Shown: positions 34,326-42,184 of the stretch, in pieces | Numbering within the stretch: the stretch's first letter is position 1 | How the letters are laid out: each line of letters begins with the position of its first letter | Source: Methylobacteriaceae bacterium | GTDB lineage: Bacteria; Pseudomonadota; Alphaproteobacteria; Rhizobiales; Beijerinckiaceae | NCBI GenBank assembly: GCA_020638195.1 | Contig: JACKJC010000001.1 | Location: 237,001-301,000, forward strand | DNA length: 64,000 nucleotides | Direction of reading: 5' to 3' | The notes under the pieces: model-generated | Told to the model about the DNA's origin: nothing | The model's input: the letters and a program-made list of their open reading frames with translations, nothing else | Databases searched by the model: none | Made by a program: the position numbers and the translations under genes

Positions 34326-35216
34326 ATGAACCGCGCGACTGTCGCGAGGCTGCAAATGTTATCCCCGACGAGCAATGCTCGATCGGGGATCCAGAGCAGC
34401 CGGGCTCGCGCGTTCGCAAGTATGCGCGCCAGATTCTGGATCCCCGCTTTCGCGGGGATGACGTTCGGGATTTTCGCCCTCCTCGCTACGCTCGCCTTCG
34501 CGCTCGACTTCCCCGCGCTGACCGGCCGCGTCGTCGATCAGGCCAACATCCTGCCCCCCGCGACGCGCACGCAGATCGAGACCAAGCTCGCTGCGCTCGA
34601 AGACAAGTCCGGCATCCAGCTCGTCGTCGCCACCGTCTCGTCGCTGCAGGGTTCCGACATCGAGACGTTTTCGGTCGATCTCGCCCGCGCCTGGAAGCTC
34701 GGCGAGGCCAAGAAGAACAACGGCCTGCTGCTCCTGGTCGCGCCCAACGAACGCAAGGTGCGCATCGAGGTCGGCTACGGCCTCGAGGGCACAATGACCG
34801 ACGCCCTGTCCAAGGTCATCATCCAGAACGCCATCATCCCGAAATTCCGGTCCGGCGATTATGCCGGCGGCATCGCTTCCGGCGTCGACGCGATCATCGA
34901 CGCGCTGACCGTGGATTCCGCGGAATGGCAGAAAAAGGCGAAGGTGCGCGTCGAGCAGCAGCCGGATCTCATCGACCAGATTCTGCCCTTCATCATCTTC
35001 CTGCTGTTCGTCTTCATTGTCATCTCGATGATCCGCAACGCCCGCGGCCAGACCGGCCGATGGGTGCGGCGCGGCAACCAGACGATCTTCATCCCCTCCA
35101 GCCCAAGCAGCTGGAGCGGCGGCGGGGGCTGGAGCAGCGGCTCCAGCGGCGGAGATTCCGGCTTTTCGGGCGGCGGCGGATCGTTCGGCGGCGGCGGCGC
35201 ATCGGGGGACTGGTGA
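34326..35216 (+). CDS. TPM-domain membrane protein with a palindromic repeat inside its signal region
   Basis: A protein of about 296 residues. The TPM domain starts ALDFPALTGRVVDQANILPPATRTQIE and contains GLLLLVAPNERKVRIEVGYGLEG. A membrane helix (ILPFIIFLLFVFIVISMI) follows, then a Gly/Ser-rich tail ending GGGGASGDW. The TPM family binds phosphate-like groups or metals in the periplasm; its role is not settled. Between the charged start MNRATVARL and the hydrophobic core FGIFALLATLAFA lie 37 extra residues, including WIPAFAGMT, which is the translation of a known palindromic repeat. Starts at 34284 and at 34458 (inside the repeat) are alternatives. It lies 58 bases after the lemA-like gene. 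Confidence 0.8.
   Translation: MNRATVARLQMLSPTSNARSGIQSSRARAFASMRARFWIPAFAGMTFGIFALLATLAFALDFPALTGRVVDQANILPPATRTQIETKLAALEDKSGIQLVVATVSSLQGSDIETFSVDLARAWKLGEAKKNNGLLLLVAPNERKVRIEVGYGLEGTMTDALSKVIIQNAIIPKFRSGDYAGGIASGVDAIIDALTVDSAEWQKKAKVRVEQQPDLIDQILPFIIFLLFVFIVISMIRNARGQTGRWVRRGNQTIFIPSSPSSWSGGGGWSSGSSGGDSGFSGGGGSFGGGGASGDW
34361..34460. repeat. Palindromic repeat inserted in frame in the TPM gene
   Basis: The left part ATCCCCGA...CGGGGATCCAGA and the right part TCTGGATCCCCGCTTTCGCG...GGGGAT are inverted copies. Its end supplies an in-frame ATG at 34458 that could act as a new start codon. Confidence 0.75.
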
Positions 35217-35217
35217 C

Positions 35218-35841
35218 ATGATCAAGGACCAGACCCCGATTACCGATCAGGACCGCGCGCGCATAGCCGCCGCGATCCACGCGGCCGAGCAGAAGACCGC
35301 CGGCGATATCGTCTGCGTGCTGATGCGCTCGTCCTCGTCCTATTCCTACGCGCCGCTGTTGTGGGCCTCCTTCATCGCGCTGCTCTCGCCATGGGCGCTG
35401 ATCGCGGCCACGCAGATCAGCGTCGTGCGCATTCTGGCGCTTCAGGTCGTGATCTTCGTCGTCGCCGGCCTGCTGCTGATGTGGACCCCGCTGCGCATGG
35501 CGCTCGTGCCGCGCGCGGTCAAGCGCACGCGCGCGCATCGCGCCGGCATGGAGCAGTTTTTCGCACGCGGGATCACTCAGACGAAGAACCGGATGGGCGT
35601 GATGATCTTCGTCTCGCTCGCCGAGCATTACGCCCATGTCGTCGCCGACGACGGCATTGCCGCACGCGTCGATCACGCGGTTTGGCGCGAGACGGTGGAC
35701 GCGCTGACCTCTCAGATCGCGAAGGGACGCATCGCCGACGGTTTCGTCGTGGCAATCGGGCGCTGCGGCGCCGTCATGGCCGAAATCGCGCCAGCGGACG
35801 GCGCGAGCCATGTGCTGCCGGACCGTATCTACGTTCTCTGA
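35218..35841 (+). CDS. Membrane-bound TPM-domain protein
   Basis: A 207-residue protein with an N-terminal segment (ITDQDRARIAAAIHAAEQKTAGDIVCVLMRSSS) and two membrane helices (YAPLLWASFIALLSPWALI and VVIFVVAGLLLMW). A TPM_phosphatase-like part follows, with RMGVMIFVSLAEHYAHVVADDGIAARV. It starts one base after the preceding TPM gene stops, so translation is probably coupled. The pair plus LemA is a recurrent bacterial arrangement of unknown function. Confidence 0.85.
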   Translation: MIKDQTPITDQDRARIAAAIHAAEQKTAGDIVCVLMRSSSSYSYAPLLWASFIALLSPWALIAATQISVVRILALQVVIFVVAGLLLMWTPLRMALVPRAVKRTRAHRAGMEQFFARGITQTKNRMGVMIFVSLAEHYAHVVADDGIAARVDHAVWRETVDALTSQIAKGRIADGFVVAIGRCGAVMAEIAPADGASHVLPDRIYVL

Positions 35842-35854
35842 GAATAGCGCGCCC

Positions 35855-36580
35855 TCAGTTCGCGCGCGCCGCGCCCAGAATGGCGCCGGGCCGGTCGGCT
35901 TCGCCTGCCTGCACCAGCGCGACATAGCGCATGTCCGTCTTGGCTGAGGCGGGAGCCTCGAAATGCGCCGGCGCGCCGGCATACTCGCCGAGCCGCGTCA
36001 TCTTGCGCACCACATTCGTGTAGGTGAGCGTGCGGCCGGCGTTTTCGCCGCGTCCGATCGTCACGGTGGCCGACGGCTCGACTTCGAGCAGCCAGACGAT
36101 CGCTTTCTTGTCCGCCGCCGGCCCGACATCGACCGTCGCCCGGCCATCCGCGACCTTGGCGGAAACATCGAGGCTCAGCGCGCCTTTCGCGCCACGATCC
36201 TGGTCGAGCGACTTCGCGATCGCCGCGCCGTCCGCGCCCACCACGTGGGTCAGCCCGTCGATTACGGCCTGCGGCGTATAGACCTGCCCGTCGCCGCGCG
36301 CGGCGGCGTAGCCCTTCTGGCGCGCGGTGCATTGCGGCGAGGCGAGCGTGTCCTTCCAGCCGATATAGTCCCAATAATCGACTGGCAGCGACAGCACGAC
36401 CAGCGAAGGGTCCTTCGCCAGTTCGCCGACGATCCTGTCGGCCGGCGGACAGGACGAGCAGCCCTGGCTGGTGAAAAGTTCGACCACGCCACGCGGTCGC
36501 TCCATGGCGGCGGCGTTCGTGGCGGCGGCGCTTGTGGCGGACAGCAGGGCTGCGATGAGGACGTGTGTAGGGGAGCGCAT
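35855..36580 (-). CDS. DUF1223 thioredoxin-like secreted protein
   Basis: A 241-residue protein with a signal peptide (about 1-25). A thioredoxin-like motif follows in VELFTSQGCSSCPPADRIVGELA, with CSSC at about residues 41-44. The family is common in alphaproteobacteria; a redox role is inferred from the CxxC pair, but the partner is not known. It is convergent with the TPM gene. Confidence 0.85.
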   Translation of the reverse strand: MRSPTHVLIAALLSATSAAATNAAAMERPRGVVELFTSQGCSSCPPADRIVGELAKDPSLVVLSLPVDYWDYIGWKDTLASPQCTARQKGYAAARGDGQVYTPQAVIDGLTHVVGADGAAIAKSLDQDRGAKGALSLDVSAKVADGRATVDVGPAADKKAIVWLLEVEPSATVTIGRGENAGRTLTYTNVVRKMTRLGEYAGAPAHFEAPASAKTDMRYVALVQAGEADRPGAILGAARAN

Positions 36581-36671
36581 CGGGTCTCTCTTGTGGAGAC
36601 AGGCTTACGCTCGACGCCGCGCACGAACCATTCACATTCCAGTGAGCCCGCGAATGCGTGGGCGGGGAAGA

Positions 36672-37859
36672 TCAGCGCCCGCGCAAGGCGTTGAGCACCT
36701 TCATGCCCGGCCGGCCGCGCTGCGGCATGCCGATCTGCGCCTCGATCGCCCGGATGGCCGCGCGCGTCTTGGCGCCGACCGCGCCGTCCGGCTCGCCGAC
36801 ATCGTAGCCGCGCGCGATCAACAGGCGCTGCAATTCGCGGCGCTGGTCGCGCGACAGACCGAGATCGTCGGTCGGCCATTGCCCCTGCACGCCCGGTCGG
36901 CCCTTCAACCTGTCGGTCAGGATCGAGATCGCGAGCGCATAGGCGTCCGATCCATTGTAGGAAAAGGCCGCGTCGTAGTTCTTGAACACCAGAAATCCGG
37001 GGCCGTTCTTGCCGGCCGGCAACAGAAGCGCCGCCGAACCGCCGCCCGACAGGCCGCCGCCGCCGATCTTGCGCAGGCCGCGGCCCTGCCAATAGGAGAG
37101 TGGATGGCGGCTGGTCCGGCCGGAAGCGCCGGAATAACCCGAGGGCACGTCCACCTCGTAACCCCAGGCATGACCCGACGCCCAGCCAGCCTTGCGCAGG
37201 TAATTCGCCGTCGAATGCAGCGCGTCCGGCACCGAGTTGACAAGATCGCTGCGCCCGTCGCCATCGCCGTCGACGCCGAGCCGCAGATAGGTGGAGGGCA
37301 TGAACTGCGTGTGTCCGAAGGCGCCCGCCCAGGAGCCCCAGAGATCGGCCGCTTCGAGATCGCCGCGCTGCATGATTTTCAGCGTCGACATCAGTTCGCC
37401 GCGGAAATAGGACTGTCGGCGATTGCCCATGCAGACCAGCGTCGACAGCGCCTGCGGCAGGTAGAATTTTTTCGCCGCCTTGCCGAAATCCGATTCCACG
37501 CCCCAAACGGCCGCGATCGCATAACGGTCGACGCCGTAGCGCCGCTCGGCCGAGGCCAGCGCGCTTGCATACTGGCGCATCGCCGCTTTTCCGTCCGCCA
37601 CTTTCTCGTCGTCGGTCAAGGCGGCGAGATAGTCCCAGATCGGCGTCTTGAACTCCGGCTGATTGTTCATCAGCTCGATGACCTTGGGCTCGGCCGTCAC
37701 ATTCTTGAAGGCGGCGTCGAAGGTCGCCCCGGATATGCCCTGATGACCGGCTTGCGCGCGCAAGGACGCGACGCAGGAGGAGAAATCGGCGGCGGCGGGC
37801 GTGGCTGCGGCGATGGCCAGAACGCCCGCGGCGAAAAGGCGAGTGCGGATCGTTGTCAT
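36672..37859 (-). CDS. Lytic murein transglycosylase (MltB-like)
   Basis: A 395-residue secreted enzyme that cleaves peptidoglycan glycan strands with 1,6-anhydro ring formation. Its signal peptide ends AAADF. The catalytic Glu is in AVWGVESDFGK, followed by WGSWAGAFGHTQFMPSTYLRLGVDGDGDGRSDL. A C-terminal peptidoglycan-binding domain (LSRDQRRELQRLLIARGYDVGEPDGAVGAKTRAAI) lies at about residues 325-385. The DUF1223 gene lies 91 bases downstream in the same direction. Confidence 0.93.
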   Translation of the reverse strand: MTTIRTRLFAAGVLAIAAATPAAADFSSCVASLRAQAGHQGISGATFDAAFKNVTAEPKVIELMNNQPEFKTPIWDYLAALTDDEKVADGKAAMRQYASALASAERRYGVDRYAIAAVWGVESDFGKAAKKFYLPQALSTLVCMGNRRQSYFRGELMSTLKIMQRGDLEAADLWGSWAGAFGHTQFMPSTYLRLGVDGDGDGRSDLVNSVPDALHSTANYLRKAGWASGHAWGYEVDVPSGYSGASGRTSRHPLSYWQGRGLRKIGGGGLSGGGSAALLLPAGKNGPGFLVFKNYDAAFSYNGSDAYALAISILTDRLKGRPGVQGQWPTDDLGLSRDQRRELQRLLIARGYDVGEPDGAVGAKTRAAIRAIEAQIGMPQRGRPGMKVLNALRGR

Positions 37860-38042
37860 GGCGGCAAGCTAGCCCGGTCGAATTAACGGCTCATTAACGA
37901 TGACACGGCCTTGGGGCGGCGATAGGGCGCCAAAGCTTCGCCTGATCGGGCCAGCCGCTTCCAGCCGCCGGCGACGAGCGCGCACGCGTTCATTGCGCCA
38001 CGCTAGCGCCGCCGCCGCGAACCGTCCATCCTCACAATCGAG

Positions 38043-38068
38043 GCCGGGAATCCAATTTGATTCCCGGC
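38043..38068. promoter_or_regulatory. Perfect 10-bp palindrome upstream of the flavin hydroxylase
   Basis: GCCGGGAATC (38043-38052) and GATTCCCGGC (38059-38068) are exact inverted copies around CAATTT. It lies just before the AAAGGAA ribosome-binding site. Either an operator or a leader hairpin would fit. Each arm ends with a GANTC site. Confidence 0.5.
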
Positions 38069-38085
38069 GGAAAGGAATTTCTGGA

Positions 38086-39321
38086 ATGACGAACACGATT
38101 TCGACGCGCTGCTGCGTGGTCGGCGGCGGTCCGGCCGGCATGATGGCGGGCTATCTGCTCGCCCGGGCCGGCATCGACGTGGTCGTGCTGGAGAAGCACG
38201 GCGATTTCCTGCGCGATTTTCGCGGCGACACCATCCATCCCTCCACGCTCGACGTAATGGGAGAACTTGGATTGCTGGAAGGGCTTCTGCGGCGCCCCCA
38301 CAGCGAGGTCGCGCATATCGACGGAATCGTCGGCGACGAACGCGTCCACATCGCCGACTTCAGTCACCTGCCGACGCGCTGCAAGTTCATCGCCTTCATG
38401 CCGCAATGGGACTTTCTCGACTATCTCGCGAACGCGGCGCGCGACCTGCCGACGCTCCGCCTCATGATGAACGCGGAGGCGACCGATCTCATCGAAAGCG
38501 ACGGCGTCGTGCGGGGCATTCGCGGCGAGGCGGCGGATGGCCAGTTCGAAATCGCCGCCGATCTCGTGATCGCCGCCGACGGGAGGCGCTCGTGCATCCG
38601 CGAGGCGGCCGGCCTTGCGGTCGAAAGCCTCGGCGCGCCGATGGACGCGTTCTGGATGCGGCTGTCGAAGCAGCCGCAGGACCAGGCCGCGACCTTCGGC
38701 CGGATCAGCGCCGGCGCCATGTTCATCATGCTCGACCGCGGCGACTACTGGCAGTGCGCGCTGCTGATCCGCAAGGGCTCGGCCGATGCGATCAAGGCGC
38801 ATGGCCTCGACGCCTTCCGGCATTTGCTGGCGCGGGCTTCCGACATGCCGGCCGCGCGCTTCGCCGAAATCGACGATCTCGACAAGGTGAAACTTCTGGC
38901 CGTCGCCCTCGACCGACTGAAAGACTGGGCGAAGCCTGGGCTGCTCTGCATCGGCGACGCCGCGCACGCCATGTCGCCGGTCGGCGGCGTTGGCATCAAT
39001 CTGGCGATCCAGGACGCGGTCGCGGCCGCGAACATTCTGGCGGACCCTCTGCGTAGGGGGCCTGTCGACCTCCCGACCCTGAAGCGCGTGCAGGCGCGGC
39101 GAAGCTTCGCGGTGCGCGCCACGCAGGCCGCGCAAAAAATGATTCAGGAGCGGGTAATCGGCCCGGCGCTGGACAGCGGGAGCACGCCGAAGCTGCCGCT
39201 GCCGCTCAGGCTGTTCAATCGCTTTCCCATCCTGCGCCGCATTCCTGCGCGGCTCATCGGCGTCGGCATAAAGCCCGAGCACATCCACCCCGCCCTTTTG
39301 CGCGACGCGCCGAGGTCCTAG
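38086..39321 (+). CDS. FAD-dependent hydroxylase (UbiH/PHBH-like)
   Basis: A 411-residue flavoprotein. The Rossmann motif CCVVGGGPAGMMAGYLLARAG is at the N-terminus. The middle motif DLVIAADGRRSCIREAAG and the flavin-binding GDAAHAMSPVGGVGINLAIQDA are also present. Group A flavin monooxygenases of this type hydroxylate aromatic substrates; the substrate here is unknown. The ATG at 38086 has AAAGGAATTTCTGG in front. It lies nine bases before the comF gene. Confidence 0.88.
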   Translation: MTNTISTRCCVVGGGPAGMMAGYLLARAGIDVVVLEKHGDFLRDFRGDTIHPSTLDVMGELGLLEGLLRRPHSEVAHIDGIVGDERVHIADFSHLPTRCKFIAFMPQWDFLDYLANAARDLPTLRLMMNAEATDLIESDGVVRGIRGEAADGQFEIAADLVIAADGRRSCIREAAGLAVESLGAPMDAFWMRLSKQPQDQAATFGRISAGAMFIMLDRGDYWQCALLIRKGSADAIKAHGLDAFRHLLARASDMPAARFAEIDDLDKVKLLAVALDRLKDWAKPGLLCIGDAAHAMSPVGGVGINLAIQDAVAAANILADPLRRGPVDLPTLKRVQARRSFAVRATQAAQKMIQERVIGPALDSGSTPKLPLPLRLFNRFPILRRIPARLIGVGIKPEHIHPALLRDAPRS

Positions 39322-39330
39322 TCTGCCGCC

Positions 39331-40107
39331 ATGCGCGCGCGCCTCGCCACAGCTCTGACGCCGATCGCCGCCATCGCGCGGCGGACGGGCGCGCGCGCGC
39401 TCGACATCGTCTATCCCCCGGTCTGCATTTCCTGCCGGCGCGCCGCCTCCAGCCATTTCGGCCTCTGCCCGGATTGCTGGACGAAAATCCGCTTCATCGA
39501 AAAACCCTGGTGCGACCGGCTCGGAACGCCGTTCGAGGTCGATCTCGGCCAGCCCGGCCTGCTCTCGCCCGAGGCCATCGCCAACCCGCCCGTATTTTCG
39601 CGCGCACGCTCGGTCGTGCGTTTCGATGACGGGCCGGCGCGTCTTCTGGTGCATCGACTGAAATATTACGACCGTCTGGAGCTCGTCCGGCCCATCGGCC
39701 AATGGATGGCGCGCGCCGGCGCCGAGTTGCTCGACGCGGCCGACCTGCTCGCGCCCGTGCCGATGCACCGGCTGCGCCTCATCGGCCGCAAGCACAATCA
39801 GGCGGCGCTTCTGGCGAACGCCGTCTCGCGCGAAACCGGCGTGCCCGTCGCCATGCGCGCGCTCGAGCGCGTCAAACCGACGGCGCCGCAGGTCGGCCTG
39901 TCGAAGACGCAACGCGCGACCAATCTGCAGGGCGCGTTCCGCATCAGCGAGGCCGGCAAGCTCGCGATCCTCGACAAGAGGATCGTGCTGATCGACGATG
40001 TCATGACATCGGGCGCGACCGCCAACGCCGCCGCCCGCGTTCTGCTGCGGGCCGGCGCGAGACGCGTGGACGCCTTGACCTTTGCGCGGGTTGTGACGGG
40101 CGGGTGA
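39331..40107 (+). CDS. ComF-family phosphoribosyltransferase-like protein
   Basis: A 258-residue protein. An N-terminal zinc ribbon (CISCRRAASSHFGLCPDC) is followed by a PRTase domain with the PRPP motif VLIDDVMTSGATANAAAR. The family includes competence protein ComFC and often acts in DNA uptake or damage. In alphaproteobacteria it is usual to find it next to grxC, as here. The exact function is inferred. Confidence 0.88.
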   Translation: MRARLATALTPIAAIARRTGARALDIVYPPVCISCRRAASSHFGLCPDCWTKIRFIEKPWCDRLGTPFEVDLGQPGLLSPEAIANPPVFSRARSVVRFDDGPARLLVHRLKYYDRLELVRPIGQWMARAGAELLDAADLLAPVPMHRLRLIGRKHNQAALLANAVSRETGVPVAMRALERVKPTAPQVGLSKTQRATNLQGAFRISEAGKLAILDKRIVLIDDVMTSGATANAAARVLLRAGARRVDALTFARVVTGG

Positions 40108-40140
40108 AATCCCATATAAGCGCCCCGAAAAGGAACACTC

Positions 40141-40398
40141 ATGCAGCCGATCACCATCTACACGACCTCAATGTGCCCCTATTGCCACGCGGCCAAGGAC
40201 CTGTTGCGCAAGAAGGGCGCGGAATTCGAGGAAATCTCGCTCGACGGCGACCGCGAGGGCCGCGCCGCCATGTCCGCCCGCGCGGGCGGCCGCACCACCG
40301 TGCCGCAGATCTTCATCGGCGCGACCCATGTCGGCGGCTGCGACGACCTTTACGATCTGGAATCCGACGGCAAGCTCGACGGTCTTCTGGCAGGCTGA
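40141..40398 (+). CDS. grxC: Glutaredoxin 3
   Basis: An 85-residue dithiol glutaredoxin. The active site is MCPYCHAAKDLLRKKG (CPYC, about residues 13-16). The TVPQIFIGATHVGGCDDL segment carries the cis-Pro and glutathione-binding residues. It reduces disulfides with glutathione, for example for ribonucleotide reductase. It lies between comF and the DUF1178 gene on the same strand. Confidence 0.94.
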   Translation: MQPITIYTTSMCPYCHAAKDLLRKKGAEFEEISLDGDREGRAAMSARAGGRTTVPQIFIGATHVGGCDDLYDLESDGKLDGLLAG

Positions 40399-40400
40399 CC

Positions 40401-40865
40401 ATGATCCGCTACGCGCTCGTCTGCGACGAGGCCCACGAATTCGAAAGCTGGTTCGCCAGCGCCGGCGCCTATGACGAACAGGCGCGCCGCGGTTTCGTGA
40501 CGTGCCCGTATTGCAATTCGGCGCGCGTGAGCAAGCAGATCATGGCGCCCAACGTCGCCCGCCGCGACCGCGACGATGTGAATGCGCCCACGCCCGCGCC
40601 CGCCGCTCAGCCCGCGCAGGACGTCGTTCTGGTCGACGAGAAAATGGCCGAAGTCCGCGCCATGGTGCGGGCCTTGCGTGAAAAGATCATGGAAGCGACG
40701 ACCGACGTCGGCGCGGCCTTCCCCGAGGAGGCGCGCAAGATTCACGACGGCGAGAGCGAAGCCCGCCCGATCCGCGGCCAGGCGAGCTTTGAGGAAGCCC
40801 GCGCCCTGATCGAGGACGGCGTCGAAATCATGCCGATCCCACCCTCGCCCGACGAGCGGAATTGA
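40401..40865 (+). CDS. DUF1178 protein
   Basis: A 154-residue protein starting MIRYALVCDEAHEFESWFASAGAYDEQARRGFVTCPYCNSARVSKQIMAP in pieces. Cysteines at CDE and CPYC suggest a small zinc ribbon. The C-terminal half is Glu/Arg-rich. The family is widespread in alphaproteobacteria, and the function is unknown. Its start is two bases after the grxC stop, so it is probably co-transcribed with grxC and comF. Confidence 0.85.
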   Translation: MIRYALVCDEAHEFESWFASAGAYDEQARRGFVTCPYCNSARVSKQIMAPNVARRDRDDVNAPTPAPAAQPAQDVVLVDEKMAEVRAMVRALREKIMEATTDVGAAFPEEARKIHDGESEARPIRGQASFEEARALIEDGVEIMPIPPSPDERN

Positions 40866-40919
40866 GTGCGCGCCGGCGAAGGCCGCATTGCCAATCTTCG
40901 ATTCCGCCGGCGCCCATCG

Positions 40920-41708
40920 TCAGCTGGCGGCCGGATGACGGCCGGGCCTCTGCGGCAGCAGGACGATCAGCGCGAGCATCGACACGATCAACACGGCAGA
41001 TGCATAGAACCGGCTGAGCGCAAGGCCTCCTGACGCATGCGGTTTGTCCAGGAGGTCGCCGACGGTGGCGCCGAGCGGGCGCGTCAGGATGAATGCGACC
41101 CAGAACAGCAGCACGCGGGAGATGTTGGTCAGGCAGTAGAGCGCGGCGACGACGGCGATCGCGGCGGCGAACACGAGCGCCCCGTCGCCGAAGCCGAGCG
41201 CATTCGTGTCGGCCATCCAGTCGCCGAGCGCCGTGCCCAGCGTCTGCGAAAACAGGATCGTCCCCCAGTAGAAGGCCTCTACGCGGGGAGTTGCGACCGT
41301 CGCGACGGAAACCGTGCCCTCGGACCAGCGCCAGATCGCGAGAGACGCCACGAGCAGCCCGAGCAGAAGCGACGAGCCGCCAGCATAGCCGATCCCGAGC
41401 GACCGGTCGGCGAAATCGGCCATGGTCGTGCCGACCGTGGTCGAGGCGACGATGGCGATCCAGTAATTCCAGGCGTTGAATTTCTTCTCGGTGATCTGCG
41501 CGGCGACGGCCGCGACGAAGATCGCCAGGAAAATGCCGGTTCCGATCAGGTATCCGCCGTTATTCGCATTCTTGTCGGCATGCAGCAGGCTCATCGTGAC
41601 GGCGTCGCCACCGGTTTCGCCGAGCGTCGTGGCGATGATCTTGATGAGCCAGAAGCCGAGCGTGACTTCCGGGACCTTGCTCAGGGCGGCCTTGATTGCT
41701 TCGTTCAT
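40920..41708 (-). CDS. COG4705-type membrane protein with four internal repeats
   Basis: A 262-residue integral membrane protein with about eight hydrophobic segments. A motif recurs four times: IIATTLGETGGDAV, ASTTVGTTMADFAD, FSQTLGTALGDWMAD and LTRPLGATVGDLLD. Each pairs a small-residue helix with an acidic residue. The pattern suggests internal duplication and a channel- or transporter-like core, but I know no assigned function. It is last in a four-gene minus-strand run with a response regulator, a sensor kinase and a PepSY protein. Confidence 0.75.
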   Translation of the reverse strand: MNEAIKAALSKVPEVTLGFWLIKIIATTLGETGGDAVTMSLLHADKNANNGGYLIGTGIFLAIFVAAVAAQITEKKFNAWNYWIAIVASTTVGTTMADFADRSLGIGYAGGSSLLLGLLVASLAIWRWSEGTVSVATVATPRVEAFYWGTILFSQTLGTALGDWMADTNALGFGDGALVFAAAIAVVAALYCLTNISRVLLFWVAFILTRPLGATVGDLLDKPHASGGLALSRFYASAVLIVSMLALIVLLPQRPGRHPAAS

Positions 41709-41776
41709 GGGTCTCGTCTCGTGATCGCGGGATGGCCGCCCCGCATGGCGGAGCGGCCCGAAACGCGGGTTGGACC

Positions 41777-42091
41777 TCAGTCCGGATTGGGCCCTTCGGC
41801 CTTGTTTTCGAGCACCACGCCGGTCGACGCGTCGACGCCGACTTCCCTCACGTGGCGGCCGTTCGCGATGTCGAAGGAATATCTGAGCCCGCTGCCGCCG
41901 GGCTCGCGCTCGAGTTCGGCGTCCCTGATCTTGCCCGCATGCGCCTTCAGCGCGATGGCGCGGGCCTCTTTCATGCCGATTTTGGCCTCGCCGCGCAGCT
42001 TCTGGCCCATGTAGGCCAGCGCGGGCGTCGCGAGCGCGACAGCCAGTGCGGCGATCGCGACAATCCCGGCATTCTGTCGTTTCATATCCAT
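41777..42091 (-). CDS. Small PepSY-domain secreted protein
   Basis: A 104-residue protein with a signal peptide (GIVAIAALAVALATPALA). A PepSY domain follows, with KIGMKEARAIALKAHAGKIRDAELEREPGGSGLRYSFDIANG and VGVDASTGVVLENKAEG. PepSY domains are thought to bind or inhibit peptidases or act as envelope sensors. The ATG at 42091 has GGAGAA four bases in front, so I prefer it to a GTG at 42103. It lies between the sensor kinase and the COG4705 gene. Confidence 0.8.
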   Translation of the reverse strand: MDMKRQNAGIVAIAALAVALATPALAYMGQKLRGEAKIGMKEARAIALKAHAGKIRDAELEREPGGSGLRYSFDIANGRHVREVGVDASTGVVLENKAEGPNPD

Positions 42092-42184
42092 TTGGTTCTC
42101 CACGCCCCGGCCCCTGGCTGGCGACGCCCGCTCAAGCGAATGCGTCGAATGGCGGGATGGTGCGCCGGGAGAATGAGGAGCGAA

